Source: Paracoccus halophilus (GTDB lineage Bacteria; Pseudomonadota; Alphaproteobacteria; Rhodobacterales; Rhodobacteraceae). From it: a stretch of DNA of 64,000 nucleotides. Under the pieces are notes generated by a model. That model saw only the letters and a list, made by a program, of their open reading frames with translations, was not told the DNA's origin and made no database searches. Position numbers and translations under genes: made by a program. The stretch covers positions 186,001 through 250,000 of the forward strand of contig NZ_JRKN01000002.1 of NCBI RefSeq assembly GCF_000763905.1, given 5' to 3'. Shown here one piece after another: positions 45,325 to 55,740 of the stretch (position 1 is its first letter; each line of letters begins with the position of its first letter).

Positions 45325-45347
45325 AAAAAGCCCGCTCGAAAGCGGGC
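45325..45347 (-). terminator. Rho-independent terminator of the tail-protein cassette
   Basis: On the minus strand GCCCGCT-TTCG-AGCGGGC is followed by TTTTTC, 23 bases after the stop of the 549-residue gene. With the nqr terminator it brackets a gene-poor stretch 45133-45324 in which I see no convincing gene. Confidence 0.9.
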
Positions 45348-45369
45348 CGGGATCGGGTTTGGGGGCGGA

Positions 45370-47019
45370 TCACGCCCGGCGGATCCGATACGAGAAATCG
45401 TAAGCGAATGTCGTGTTGCCGCTATTGCGACTGGTATATCGCAACAGCGCCTGACCGGTCGCGACATCCCCCTCGACAAAGGCCACGTTATCCGCGAACT
45501 GGCGGGCCACGCCGAGGCCGCTCACATAGTCGGCCGCGATGATATTGGACGGCACCGGAAGCGCGATCCGCACCAAGGTGGACTTTGATCCGGCCGTCGC
45601 GTTGATCTGTACCCGGCCCGAGACGCGCACCACCTCGCCCTGCCGGGTCCAGCGCGCGTCGAATGCTTTCAGGCCGTCAACATTGGCCACGGCGGAGATC
45701 TCCGGCACATAGACACCAGAGGCCGCCACCTGAAAGCCGGACCCGCCGGCAGCCTCGGACCGGCGCATCAGATTGCCGATGGTCTCACGGGCCGCATTCG
45801 CGACATGGATATGATCGTTGGCAGGGTTCCAGTTGCCGATGCCGGAGTTTTCCAGTGAGACCAAAGTGCGATGCGCCGGGTCACGCCCGACGATGCGCCG
45901 GATCGCCTCCCACCAGGCTTGCCGTCGCGCCGCGCCGGATGTGCCGTAGGGCCAGGGCAGCGTCAGCAGCGTTGTGGTGGCCGCGTCGATATAGGCCGAC
46001 AGGAAGGACGAGATGAAATCGAAGTCCCGCCCCTCATAGGCTTCGGGCCAGTTCAGATCGGACTCGGTCGGCCAGATCAGCAGGCGGTCGAATTTCGCCA
46101 GCGCGCCGGTAAATCCGGCGGCGGCAAGCGCGGTCGGGATGACCGACAGCATGAAGGGCCGCATCTGCGGGCCTGCCTCGAATAGGGTCACATCGGCATT
46201 GTCGGCCGGCGGCCAGTTCGCGGAAGCGGTGACGGATACCGTCTGCGTGCGGCAATCGCCGCCCTCGGTTGCCGCGCCGGTCACCATGAATTCGATCCAG
46301 CTTGAACCGCCGTCCAGCGTGGTCTCGATCCGCGCCGGGTAAAACGCGTTGACCCCCAGATCCTTCCTGCCGGAAAACCGCGTATAGCCCTGCAGATCCG
46401 TCTCGCTGTAGACGATCTGGGATTGCCCCGCGCCCATGCGGATCGCGCCGCTTGCCAGAGCGCCGGATGTCGCCTTGCTCCACCGATAGCGCATCCCCGA
46501 CAGCGCCCGGACACCCTGCCCCGATTTCGCGATGATGAGCAGGTAAAAATCCGTCTCGGGATATTCGCGCGCCAGTTCAGCGGCATAGGCGATGGGGGTC
46601 ATGGGCGGATAATCGGCCGCCGGAAGCCACGCATCGCCGACCGGCGGGATCCTGTCGCCGGTCCAGTTCCCGCCGTTCCAGACGAACAGGTTTTCCGGCG
46701 GGGTCTGCCGCCATGGCGTATCGGACGAACTGCCCGCAAAGGCCGATTGCGAATAAGCGAGAATGGCGCTTTTCGGCCGATCGGCCAGCACGTAGCCCGT
46801 GCCGTCGGCATTTGCCACGAGCCGCTTGCGTGCCGCGGCAGGGCCTGTCAGCACGTCGGAAACACCGGGGATCTGCAGCGGCTCATCGCGGGCGTCCAGC
46901 GCAGCCTTTTGCGCGCCTGGCGCAATGTTCGCAGCGGCTTGGGCGGGCGGGAAATTCGCATTCTGCGGGTAAAATCCCCCTGTGAACAGCAGGGCCTTGC
47001 TCTTGTCGTAAACGCTCAC
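45370..47019 (-). CDS. Phage-tail-like protein with SGNH esterase-like domain
   Basis: A 549-residue protein not seen as a housekeeping family. Three SGNH/sialate-acetylesterase-like blocks occur in order: AYSQSAFAG (GQSN-like, candidate nucleophile Ser92), LIWPTESDLNW (WxQGESD-like, near 315-324), and NDHIH (DxxH-type, Asp402/His405). A beta-rich insert fills residues ~195-290. The last ~115 residues (TRQGEVVRVSGRVQINATA, LPVPSNI) resemble C-terminal domains of phage tail fibres. GTG start, coupled by GTGA overlap to the 214-residue gene. Likely a receptor-modifying tail or spike protein; the esterase role is inference. Confidence 0.65.
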   Translation of the reverse strand: MSVYDKSKALLFTGGFYPQNANFPPAQAAANIAPGAQKAALDARDEPLQIPGVSDVLTGPAAARKRLVANADGTGYVLADRPKSAILAYSQSAFAGSSSDTPWRQTPPENLFVWNGGNWTGDRIPPVGDAWLPAADYPPMTPIAYAAELAREYPETDFYLLIIAKSGQGVRALSGMRYRWSKATSGALASGAIRMGAGQSQIVYSETDLQGYTRFSGRKDLGVNAFYPARIETTLDGGSSWIEFMVTGAATEGGDCRTQTVSVTASANWPPADNADVTLFEAGPQMRPFMLSVIPTALAAAGFTGALAKFDRLLIWPTESDLNWPEAYEGRDFDFISSFLSAYIDAATTTLLTLPWPYGTSGAARRQAWWEAIRRIVGRDPAHRTLVSLENSGIGNWNPANDHIHVANAARETIGNLMRRSEAAGGSGFQVAASGVYVPEISAVANVDGLKAFDARWTRQGEVVRVSGRVQINATAGSKSTLVRIALPVPSNIIAADYVSGLGVARQFADNVAFVEGDVATGQALLRYTSRNSGNTTFAYDFSYRIRRA

Positions 47020-47660
47020 GGGGTGGTCCTCGTCTTGACTTCAATCTGGCTGGTGATGGTGCGAACCACCCGGTCAGGGGCGGAGAATTTCACGTCGATC
47101 TGATGCGTGCCGACGGGCAGCGTCATTGTCGCGGCCAGGTCCATGGCGATGGCAAAGGAGCCGCTTTCCGGCGCGCCCTTGGTCACGGCAAGCGCTCGGG
47201 TCGTGCCGTCCGGCCCGAGCATCGAGGACGAGATGGCAATGCCGGCGTGATTGATCGGCCGGTTCCACTCGTCCAGCCAGACACCGCCGAATTCCAGCCT
47301 GTCGCCCTGCCTGATTTCCGCCGTGTCGGTTGCGCCCGGCGGGATCTTCAGCGGCATCAGGGATGCGATCGGGTAGGTCCCGTCGGCTTCGATAACGATC
47401 GGCCCGATGTCCTCGCTGACGATCTCGGCGCCCGTGAAAGGGCGATGATGCATGATCACATCGTAGACGGTCGGCAGTCCTGGCTCGCGGTACAATCTGG
47501 CCGTGAAATTTCCGTCGCCGACCGGGGCGATGGTCACGCCGCCCCCGGCGACCAATGCGGAATCCGCCGGCCGATGACGCAAACGGAACTCGATTGTCGC
47601 GTCGATGGGCGCGTTGCCTGTCTGGTCCCGCACAGGACCGGTTACTTCTACTTCTGCCAT
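47016..47660 (-). CDS. Phage tail-associated protein, Ig/BppU-like beta domains
   Basis: A 214-residue protein with two beta-sandwich-like halves and no signal peptide. The first starts VTGPVRDQTGNAPIDATIEFRLRH; the second starts near residue 115 (RQGDRLEFGGVWLDEWNRPI), with the GDxLxFxxxxxDExxxP pattern of phage baseplate or fibre adaptor domains. It begins behind AGGTGA and overlaps the tail-esterase gene by four bases, so the two products probably assemble together as adaptor plus fibre. No other phage gene is nearby. Confidence 0.55.
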   Translation of the reverse strand: MAEVEVTGPVRDQTGNAPIDATIEFRLRHRPADSALVAGGGVTIAPVGDGNFTARLYREPGLPTVYDVIMHHRPFTGAEIVSEDIGPIVIEADGTYPIASLMPLKIPPGATDTAEIRQGDRLEFGGVWLDEWNRPINHAGIAISSSMLGPDGTTRALAVTKGAPESGSFAIAMDLAATMTLPVGTHQIDVKFSAPDRVVRTITSQIEVKTRTTP

Positions 47661-47666
47661 TGGATT

Positions 47667-47678
47667 ATCACCTGATAG
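47667..47678. promoter_or_regulatory. Short palindrome over the ribosome site of the 214-residue gene
   Basis: TATCA-CC-TGATA lies 7-18 bases before the ATG and covers the AGGTGA ribosome site. It might be a repressor or translational control site. Confidence 0.25.
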
Positions 47679-47724
47679 TTGTGTAAATCAAGAGCGTCGT
47701 CGCGTCATGCTGACGGGTAAATTG

Positions 47725-47883
47725 TCATTTCCCGTATCTGTCCAGCAGATCGGAAAGCGGCCCGGCAGCGGCAATCGATTCGGCACTCGCGATCGGGGAG
47801 TCCCCGCGGCTGGCCCAGCCCTTCACAGCCGCGTTGTCGGCAGCAAACTGGATTTGCGGACACGCGCTTTCCGCTTTTGGCAC
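47725..47883 (-). CDS. Possible 52-residue ORF after tRNA-Leu
   Basis: Starting at a GTG 17 bases beyond the tRNA 3' end, this short frame ends in a protein-like stretch (NAAVKGWASRGDSPIASAES and SDLLDRYGK). It reads toward the tail cassette. No family is recognised and the ribosome site (CGAGAA) is weak. It may be a small gene or the remnant of an element that entered at the tRNA. Confidence 0.3.
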   Translation of the reverse strand: MPKAESACPQIQFAADNAAVKGWASRGDSPIASAESIAAAGPLSDLLDRYGK

Positions 47884-47900
47884 AGTTCTCGGGAAAGTGC

Positions 47901-47987
47901 TGGTGCGGTCGAGAAGACTCGAACTTCCACTCCGGTTAAGGAACAGCGACCTCAACGCTGCGCGTCTACCAATTCCGCCACGACCGC
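47901..47987 (-). tRNA. tRNA-Leu (anticodon GAG)
   Basis: An 87-base tRNA with acceptor arms GCGGTCG/CGACCGC, discriminator A and encoded CCA. The anticodon arm CAGCG-TTGAGGT-CGCTG shows GAG, reading CUC and CUU. A long variable arm (class II) and the T-loop TTCGAGT are visible. The tail-like cassette lies on its 3' side, the side where mobile elements usually integrate. Confidence 0.96.
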
Positions 47988-48015
47988 ATCCGTAGCAAGC
48001 GCCTTCTAGTCAGTC

Positions 48016-48053
48016 GCGCGGCGAATGAAAAGCGAAATTTTCACCCGCCGCGC
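48016..48053 (-). terminator. Long hairpin between metH and tRNA-Leu
   Basis: Arms of 16 bases pair across a TTTCGC loop; 14 pairs are Watson-Crick and two are G-U, the latter only in the minus-strand transcript. It sits 20 bases after the metH stop. No T-run follows the stem, so it could act as an RNA 3'-end stabiliser or Rho-related terminator for metH. Confidence 0.5.
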
Positions 48054-48072
48054 CGCTATTTCGGCGCCCCGA

Positions 48073-51000
48073 TCATTCCGCCGCGACGGCACCCTGCGGG
48101 GTGTAGTTCAGGATCGGAGACAGCCAGCGCTCGACCTGCGCGACCTCCATGCCCTTGCGGGCGGCATAGTCCAGAACCTGATCGTGCTCGACCTTGGCGA
48201 CGCCGAAATAATAGGCCTCGGGGTGGCCGATATAGAGTCCCGAGACCGAGGCGCCGGGCCACATCGCCATCGACTCGGTCAGTTCGACCCCAGTCGTCGC
48301 TGTCGCATCCAGCAGATTGAACAGCGTGACTTTTTCGGTGTGGTCCGGCTGCGCCGGATAGCCCGCCGCCGGGCGAATACCGGGATAGGGTTCGGCGATC
48401 AGTTCCTGCGGCGTGAAGCTTTCGTCCGAATAGCCCCAATAGGTCTTGCGCACGCGTTCATGCATCATCTCGGCCAGGGCTTCGGCGAAACGGTCGGCCA
48501 GCGCCTGCACCAGAATGGCCGAGAAATCGTCATGCGCGGCCTTGAAACGGTCGGCGATCTGCTGTTCCTCGCCGCCGGCGGTCACGACAAAGCCGCCCAG
48601 ATAGTCGCGCATCCCTTCGGGTGCCACGAAATCGGCCATGGCGACATTGGGCCGGCCGTCGCGCTTGGTCACCTGCTGGCGCAAGGTGTGGAAGGTGGCG
48701 AGTTCCCTGGTCCGCCCCTCATCCGTGTATAGCCGGATATCGTCGCCGACCCGGTTCGCCGGCCAGAAGCCGATCACCGCGCGCGGCCTGAACCATTTCT
48801 CGTCGATGATACGTTTCAGCATGGCCTGCGCATCGGCAAAAAGCTGGCGGGCGACCTCGCCCTGCTTTTCATCTTCGAGGATGCGCGGATAGACGCCTTT
48901 CAACTCCCATGTCTGGAAGAAAGGGGTCCAGTCGATATAGCGCGCGATCTCGGCCAGATCGAAATCCTCGATCACCCGCGCGCCGGTGAATTCGGGGGTT
49001 TTCGCCTGAAAACCGCTCCAGTCGATCTGAACCGGGTTGTCGCGGGCGCTGGCCAGCGGCAGGCGCTTCTTCGCGGCCTCGGCCCGGGCATGCTTGTTCG
49101 CGACCTCGGCATATTCGGTGCGGATATTGTCCACATAGGCGGTTTTCTGGCCGGAAAGCAGGCTGCCCACCACGCCCACCGCGCGGCTGGCATCGGTCAC
49201 ATAGACCGCCTGCCCCCTGGCATAGCGCGGATGGATCTTGACTGCCGTATGCACGCGGCTGGTCGTCGCGCCGCCGATCAGCAGCGGGATGTCGAAACCC
49301 TCGCGCTCCATCTCGGCGGCGACATGCGCCATCTCGTCCAGCGAGGGGGTGATCAGACCGGAGAGGCCGATGATATCGACATTCTCGGCCCGGGCAGTTT
49401 CCAGGATCCGGGTCGCGGGAACCATCACCCCAAGGTCGATGATCTCGTAATTGTTGCAGGCCAGAACGACGCCGACGATGTTCTTGCCGATATCGTGGAC
49501 ATCGCCCTTGACCGTGGCCATCAGCACCTTGCCGGCGCTTGAGGAGCCGCCGCCCTTTTCGGCCTTTTCAGCCTCCATATAGGGCAGAAGATGCGCGACG
49601 GCCTGCTTCATCACGCGGGCCGATTTCACCACCTGCGGCAGGAACATCTTGCCCGAGCCGAACAGATCGCCCACGACGTTCATGCCGTCCATCAAGGGCC
49701 CCTCGATCACATGCAGCGGGCGCTCGGCGGCAAGGCGCGCCTCTTCGGTATCCTCGTCGATATATTCGGTGATGCCGTTCACCAGCGCATGTTCCAGCCG
49801 CTTGTTTACCTCCCAAGTGCGCCAGGTCAGGTCCTTTTCGCGGGCCTTCGCGCCGCCCTCGCCGCGGAAACGCTCGGCGATCTCCAGCATGTTCTCGGTC
49901 GCGGTGCCGCCGGATTTCGGCTTGCGGTTCAGAACGACATCCTCGCAGGCCTCGCGCAGGCCGGGATCGATCTGGTCATAGACCGCCAGCTGACCGGCAT
50001 TGACGATGCCCATATCCATGCCCGCCTGAATGGCGTGGTACAGAAACACCGCATGCATCGCCTCACGCACCGGTTCATTGCCGCGGAAACTGAAGGACAG
50101 GTTCGACACCCCGCCCGAGATATGGACATGCGGCAGCGACTGCATGATCCGCCGGGTCGCGCCGATGAAATCGACGCCGTAATTGTCGTGCTCCTCGATC
50201 CCGGTCGCGATGGCGAAGATATTGGGGTCGAAGATGATGTCCTCGGGCGGGAAGCCGACGCGGTTCACCAGGATGTCATAGGCGCGCGAACAGATCTCCA
50301 CCTTGCGGTTTTCCGTGTCCGCCTGCCCGGTTTCGTCGAATGCCATGACGACGACGGCCGCGCCATAGCGGCGGCATAGCTGCGCCTGCTCGAGAAAGGC
50401 GGCCTCACCCTCCTTGAGCGAGATCGAGTTGACCACCGCCTTGCCCTGCACGCATTTCAGCCCGGCCTCGATCACCTCCCATTTCGAGCTGTCGATCATC
50501 ACCGGAACGCGGGCGATATCGGGCTCGGCCGCGATCAGGTTCAGATATTCGATCATCACCTGTTTCGAATCGATCAGGCCCTCGTCCATGTTCACGTCGA
50601 TGATCTGGGCGCCGTTTTCCACCTGATCGCGCGCCACGTCCAGCGCGGCGGCGTAGTCGCCATTGGTGATCAGCTTGCGGAACCGGGCCGAACCGGTGAC
50701 GTTCGTACGCTCGCCCACGTTCATGAAGGGGATGTCGTCGGTCTTGGTGAATGGCTCCAGCCCGGACAGGCGCAGGCGCGGCTCGATTTCGGGGATGTCG
50801 CGCGGCGGCAGATCGGCCACCACGGCGGCGATGGCGGCGATATGTTCGGGGGTCGAGCCGCAGCAGCCGCCGACCACGTTCACCAGCCCCTCGCGCGCGA
50901 AATCGGCGATCTGGCGGGCCATGTCCTCGGGCGATTCGTCATAGGCGCCCATCTCGTTGGGCAGGCCGGCATTGGGATAGGCGCAGATCAGCGTATCGGC

Positions 51001-51816
51001 GACGCCGGCAAGCTCGGCCAGATGCGGGCGCATCGCCTCGGCCCCAAGGGCGCAGTTCAGCCCGATGGTGACCGGCGTGGCATGGCGCATCGAATACCAG
51101 AAGGCGGTCGGGGTCTGGCCCGACAACGTGCGCCCCGACAGATCGGTGATCGTGCCCGAGATCATCACCGGCAGGCGCAGGCCGTTTTCGGCGAATACCT
51201 CTTCGCAGGCAAAGATCGCGGCCTTGGCGTTCAGCGTGTCAAAGATCGTCTCGATCAGGATCAGATCGGCGCCGCCTTTGATCAGCGCGCGGATCTGCTG
51301 CGCATAGGCCAAGCGCAAATCGTCAAAGGTAACAGCGCGGTATCCTGGATTATTCACGTCGGGACTGATCGAGGCGGTGCGGTTCGTCGGCCCGAGCGCG
51401 CCGGCGACCCAACGCGGGCGGCCATCCTCGGCCGTGGCGCGGTCCAGCGCGGCACGGGCCAGTTTCGCGCCCTGATAGTTCAGGTCATGGACCGCCCCCT
51501 GCATGCCGTAATCGGCCTGCGCGATGGTGGTCGAGGAAAAGGTGTTCGTCTCGACGATATCGGCGCCGGCCTTGGCATAGCGGTAATGGATTTCCTCGAT
51601 CGCCCGGGGCTGGGTCAGGTTGAGCAGGTCGTTATTGCCCTGCTGCGGATCGTCGGAATGATGCGCGCAGGCACAGCCCGAGCCATGGCCCTGAAATTCC
51701 TGCTCGCCAAAGCCAAGCTGCTGGATCTGCGTCCCCATCGCGCCGTCAAGGATCAGGATGCGTTCGCGCGCGGCGGCACGCAGGGCGTCGAATACGGGGG
51801 ACAGGGGCAGGGTCAT
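48073..51816 (-). CDS. metH: Cobalamin-dependent methionine synthase
   Basis: A 1247-residue, four-module enzyme that methylates homocysteine. Homocysteine module: [12 protein letters not shown] at the start and the zinc cysteines in LNCALGAE and [12 protein letters not shown]. The folate-binding module has [18 protein letters not shown]. The B12 domain shows the [18 protein letters not shown] motif whose His ligates cobalt. The C-terminal AdoMet reactivation domain contains [11 protein letters not shown]. All modules are intact, so it is the self-sufficient MetH form. Confidence 0.98.
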   Translation of the reverse strand: MTLPLSPVFDALRAAARERILILDGAMGTQIQQLGFGEQEFQGHGSGCACAHHSDDPQQGNNDLLNLTQPRAIEEIHYRYAKAGADIVETNTFSSTTIAQADYGMQGAVHDLNYQGAKLARAALDRATAEDGRPRWVAGALGPTNRTASISPDVNNPGYRAVTFDDLRLAYAQQIRALIKGGADLILIETIFDTLNAKAAIFACEEVFAENGLRLPVMISGTITDLSGRTLSGQTPTAFWYSMRHATPVTIGLNCALGAEAMRPHLAELAGVADTLICAYPNAGLPNEMGAYDESPEDMARQIADFAREGLVNVVGGCCGSTPEHIAAIAAVVADLPPRDIPEIEPRLRLSGLEPFTKTDDIPFMNVGERTNVTGSARFRKLITNGDYAAALDVARDQVENGAQIIDVNMDEGLIDSKQVMIEYLNLIAAEPDIARVPVMIDSSKWEVIEAGLKCVQGKAVVNSISLKEGEAAFLEQAQLCRRYGAAVVVMAFDETGQADTENRKVEICSRAYDILVNRVGFPPEDIIFDPNIFAIATGIEEHDNYGVDFIGATRRIMQSLPHVHISGGVSNLSFSFRGNEPVREAMHAVFLYHAIQAGMDMGIVNAGQLAVYDQIDPGLREACEDVVLNRKPKSGGTATENMLEIAERFRGEGGAKAREKDLTWRTWEVNKRLEHALVNGITEYIDEDTEEARLAAERPLHVIEGPLMDGMNVVGDLFGSGKMFLPQVVKSARVMKQAVAHLLPYMEAEKAEKGGGSSSAGKVLMATVKGDVHDIGKNIVGVVLACNNYEIIDLGVMVPATRILETARAENVDIIGLSGLITPSLDEMAHVAAEMEREGFDIPLLIGGATTSRVHTAVKIHPRYARGQAVYVTDASRAVGVVGSLLSGQKTAYVDNIRTEYAEVANKHARAEAAKKRLPLASARDNPVQIDWSGFQAKTPEFTGARVIEDFDLAEIARYIDWTPFFQTWELKGVYPRILEDEKQGEVARQLFADAQAMLKRIIDEKWFRPRAVIGFWPANRVGDDIRLYTDEGRTRELATFHTLRQQVTKRDGRPNVAMADFVAPEGMRDYLGGFVVTAGGEEQQIADRFKAAHDDFSAILVQALADRFAEALAEMMHERVRKTYWGYSDESFTPQELIAEPYPGIRPAAGYPAQPDHTEKVTLFNLLDATATTGVELTESMAMWPGASVSGLYIGHPEAYYFGVAKVEHDQVLDYAARKGMEVAQVERWLSPILNYTPQGAVAAE

Positions 51817-51846
51817 GACGGATTCCGGTCGTTTCAGGCAGCATCG

Positions 51847-51875
51847 TGTATAGTGACTTTGCCCGGTTTAGTGAA
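51847..51875 (-). promoter_or_regulatory. Probable metH promoter
   Basis: TTCACT and TATACA on the minus strand with a 17-base spacer; transcription would start about 25 bases before the metH ATG. The short leader leaves no room for a cobalamin or SAM riboswitch. Confidence 0.5.
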
Positions 51876-51948
51876 ATTCAACATCTGCACAATGATCTTG
51901 CATCGGATTCATATCGTGGCCCTTGCGGCGGCGCGGGTTTGACGCCAA

Positions 51949-52614
51949 ATGGCGGGCATGACCGAATGGATCACCGCCCCCGGCCTGACCGGTTACGCCG
52001 ATGCCGTGGCCTTCATGGAGGCCCGCGCCGCCGCGATTCACTCGGGCGACGCCGGGGAACTGATCTGGCTGGTCGAGCATCCGCCGCTTTACACCGCCGG
52101 CACCAGCGCCAAGGCGCAGGACCTGCTGCAGGCGCGCTTTCCCGTCCATGAGAGCGGTCGCGGCGGGCAATATACCTATCACGGGCCGGGCCAGCGGGTA
52201 ATCTATACCATGCTGGACCTGAACCGCCGCGGCCGCGACGTGCGCGCATTCGTCAAATCGCTGGAGAACTGGGTGATCGACGCGCTGGCCGAGTTCAACC
52301 TGAAGGGCGAGATCCGCGAGGGCCGCGTCGGCGTCTGGATCGCGCGTCCCGACAAGCCGCCCCTGCCCGACGGCACGATGCGCGAGGACAAGATCGCCGC
52401 CATCGGCGTCAAGCTGCGCAAATGGGTCAGCTTTCACGGCATCTCGATCAATGTGGAACCCGACCTGTCCCATTATGCCGGTATCGTGCCCTGCGGCATT
52501 TCCGGCCATGGCGTCACAAGCCTGGTCGATCTGGGCCTGCCGGTCGCGATGGACGATCTGGACTTGGCGCTGCGCGGAACCTTCCAGCGTCATTTCGCCG
52601 CGGCATCGACCTGA
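51949..52614 (+). CDS. lipB: Octanoyl-[ACP]:protein N-octanoyltransferase LipB
   Basis: A 221-residue LipB that moves octanoate from ACP to lipoyl domains. Signature blocks are [29 protein letters not shown] and [20 protein letters not shown], which holds the catalytic Lys. The acyl-accepting Cys is in [14 protein letters not shown]. It is divergent from metH, sharing a 130-base control region. Confidence 0.96.
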   Translation: MAGMTEWITAPGLTGYADAVAFMEARAAAIHSGDAGELIWLVEHPPLYTAGTSAKAQDLLQARFPVHESGRGGQYTYHGPGQRVIYTMLDLNRRGRDVRAFVKSLENWVIDALAEFNLKGEIREGRVGVWIARPDKPPLPDGTMREDKIAAIGVKLRKWVSFHGISINVEPDLSHYAGIVPCGISGHGVTSLVDLGLPVAMDDLDLALRGTFQRHFAAAST

Positions 52615-52646
52615 CTTCGGTCAATTTCCCTTTCACGATCCGGTGT

Positions 52647-52652
52647 TATAAT
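52647..52652 (+). promoter_or_regulatory. Candidate -10 element of cycA
   Basis: A consensus TATAAT lies 111 bases before the cytochrome ATG in an otherwise GC-rich region; the matching -35 (around 52624-52629, TTTCCC-like) is poor, so an activator may be needed. Confidence 0.4.
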
Positions 52653-52762
52653 GCGCAGGCCGCCGTTTTCCGTGTATGCACGGACGGCGCGCATGTTAAT
52701 CACGTCAACACGACCTGGGAGAGGTCCCGGCCGGAAATCAGCAAAAACCCAGAGGAAATGCG

Positions 52763-53242
52763 ATGAAAATCAGCATGATCGCAACTTTCGCCGCGATGAT
52801 TGTCGCCGTGCCGGCGATGGCGCAGGATGCCGGTGACCCGGCCAAGGGCGAAAAGGAATTCAACAAATGCAAGGCCTGCCACATGGTGCAGGCACCCGAC
52901 GGCACCGATATCGTCAAGGGCGGCAAGACCGGCCCGAACCTTTATGGCGTGGTCGGGCGCAAGGCGGGCGCCGCCGAGGGCTTCAAGTTCTCGGACGCGC
53001 TCATCAAGCTGGGCGAAGCCGGTGAGATCTGGACCCCCGAGGATCTGGAACATTACATCACCGATCCGAACAGCTATGTCGAGGAAAAGACCGGCGAGGG
53101 CAAGCTGAAGACCAAGATGACCTTCAAGCTGAGAAAGGGTCAGGCCGATGTCGTCGCCTTCCTGGCCGCGCATTCGCCCGATGCCGGCGCCGCTCCGGCG
53201 GAGGGCGCCGCCGAGGAGGCCGCCGAAGCAGCCTCGAACTGA
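52763..53242 (+). CDS. cycA: Cytochrome c550 (class I cytochrome c)
   Basis: A 159-residue periplasmic electron carrier. The signal peptide is cleaved after AMA (residue 20). The heme motif CKACH is at 36-40 and the axial Met119 lies in TKMTFK. The mature start GEKEFNKCKACHMVQAPDGT and GGKTGPNLYGVVGR are nearly those of Paracoccus denitrificans cytochrome c550. The tail is Ala/Glu-rich. It donates electrons to the aa3 oxidase encoded next to it and accepts them from bc1. Confidence 0.95.
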   Translation: MKISMIATFAAMIVAVPAMAQDAGDPAKGEKEFNKCKACHMVQAPDGTDIVKGGKTGPNLYGVVGRKAGAAEGFKFSDALIKLGEAGEIWTPEDLEHYITDPNSYVEEKTGEGKLKTKMTFKLRKGQADVVAFLAAHSPDAGAAPAEGAAEEAAEAASN

Positions 53243-53272
53243 GCGGGCCGCCCGCTTTCGCGATTGCTGCGC

Positions 53273-53306
53273 CGCGGGTGCCGGATTGCAGCGACCGGCA
53301 CCCGCG
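53273..53306 (+). terminator. Hairpin between cycA and ctaD
   Basis: A perfect 12-bp stem CGCGGGTGCCGG/CCGGCACCCGCG with a 10-base loop. A smaller AGCGGG-CCG-CCCGCT-TTT hairpin at 53242-53259 directly overlaps the cycA stop region. No T-run follows the larger stem. Together they could end or attenuate cycA transcription before ctaD. Confidence 0.45.
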
Positions 53307-53384
53307 AAAGCGGGTCCCGGCATGCTATTTCTGGTACTCGCCGCATTGCCGCGCGGCGGATTGTGTTTTAGAACTTTCACTTGA

Positions 53385-55109
<1,725 letters not shown>

Positions 55110-55127
55110 CCGGGGCCCAATCACTCG

Positions 55128-55634
55128 ATGCCATATAGATGGACTGACGCGGCCCCGGAGGAATCCGGGGCCGTTTCATATCGGCTGGATGCATGGCCGC
55201 ATCGCTCGTTGCCGCGGCGCGGTTTTGTCTGGGTGATCGGCTTGACTGCGGCGGGGCTGGCGCTGCCGCTGCTGGCGGTGGTCGGCTCCTCGGCCCTGTG
55301 GGGGCTTCTGCCCTTTGCCGCGGCGGCGGTCTGGGCATTGTGGCACGCGATCGCGCGCAGCTATCGCAGCGGCACCACGCATGAGACCCTGATCCTGACG
55401 CAGCAGGCGCTGACACTGACCCGCAGCGATCCGGGCCGCGAGGATCGCGTCTGGCAGACCAGCCCCTATTGGGTGCGCGCCAGCCTGCATGGCCGCGGCC
55501 CCGTCGAGGAATACCTGGTGCTGACCGATGGCCGGCGCGAGGTCGAACTGGGCGCCTTTCTGTCCCCCGGGGAACGGCAGGCGCTGCGCCGCGACCTGGA
55601 CGAACGGCTGGCGATACTGAATCGCAGAGCCTGA
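55128..55634 (+). CDS. DUF2244 family membrane protein
   Basis: A 168-residue protein with the DUF2244 opening LDAWPHRSLPRRGFVWVIGLTA, two hydrophobic helices (residues ~35-75), and a soluble beta-rich C-terminal part (EYLVLTDGRREVELGAFLSPGER). Function is unknown; members commonly sit next to cytochrome oxidase genes, as here, 18 bases after ctaD. A terminator-like hairpin lies inside its first codons. Confidence 0.85.
   Translation: MPYRWTDAAPEESGAVSYRLDAWPHRSLPRRGFVWVIGLTAAGLALPLLAVVGSSALWGLLPFAAAAVWALWHAIARSYRSGTTHETLILTQQALTLTRSDPGREDRVWQTSPYWVRASLHGRGPVEEYLVLTDGRREVELGAFLSPGERQALRRDLDERLAILNRRA
55150..55176 (+). terminator. Terminator-like hairpin inside the start of the DUF2244 gene
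   Basis: A 9-bp perfect stem CGGCCCCGG/CCGGGGCCG with a 6-base loop and TTT, beginning 41 bases after the ctaD stop and 22 bases inside the next gene. It could reduce read-through from ctaD. Confidence 0.5.
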
Positions 55635-55740
55635 GCGGCTCGGGGCAAGTCTGGCGCATTCGCGCCCTGCCCGCCCCGGCAATGGCCGGCGCGAAGAACC
55701 TCGTCCGCCCTGTATCGCGACCCCGGACCCCGGGCGGATA

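Noticed and set aside
45185..45325. 46-residue plus-strand ORF between the nqr and cassette terminators
   Set aside because: No ribosome site, no recognisable domain, and its end runs into the cassette terminator.
45133..45369. Duplicate of the tRNA-Leu 3' end as an att site
   Set aside because: Only short chance matches to the tRNA end were found, so a bounded integrated element cannot be claimed.
51817..51948. Cobalamin or SAM riboswitch in front of metH
   Set aside because: The likely transcription start leaves only about 25 bases of leader, and no conserved riboswitch core is seen in the interval.
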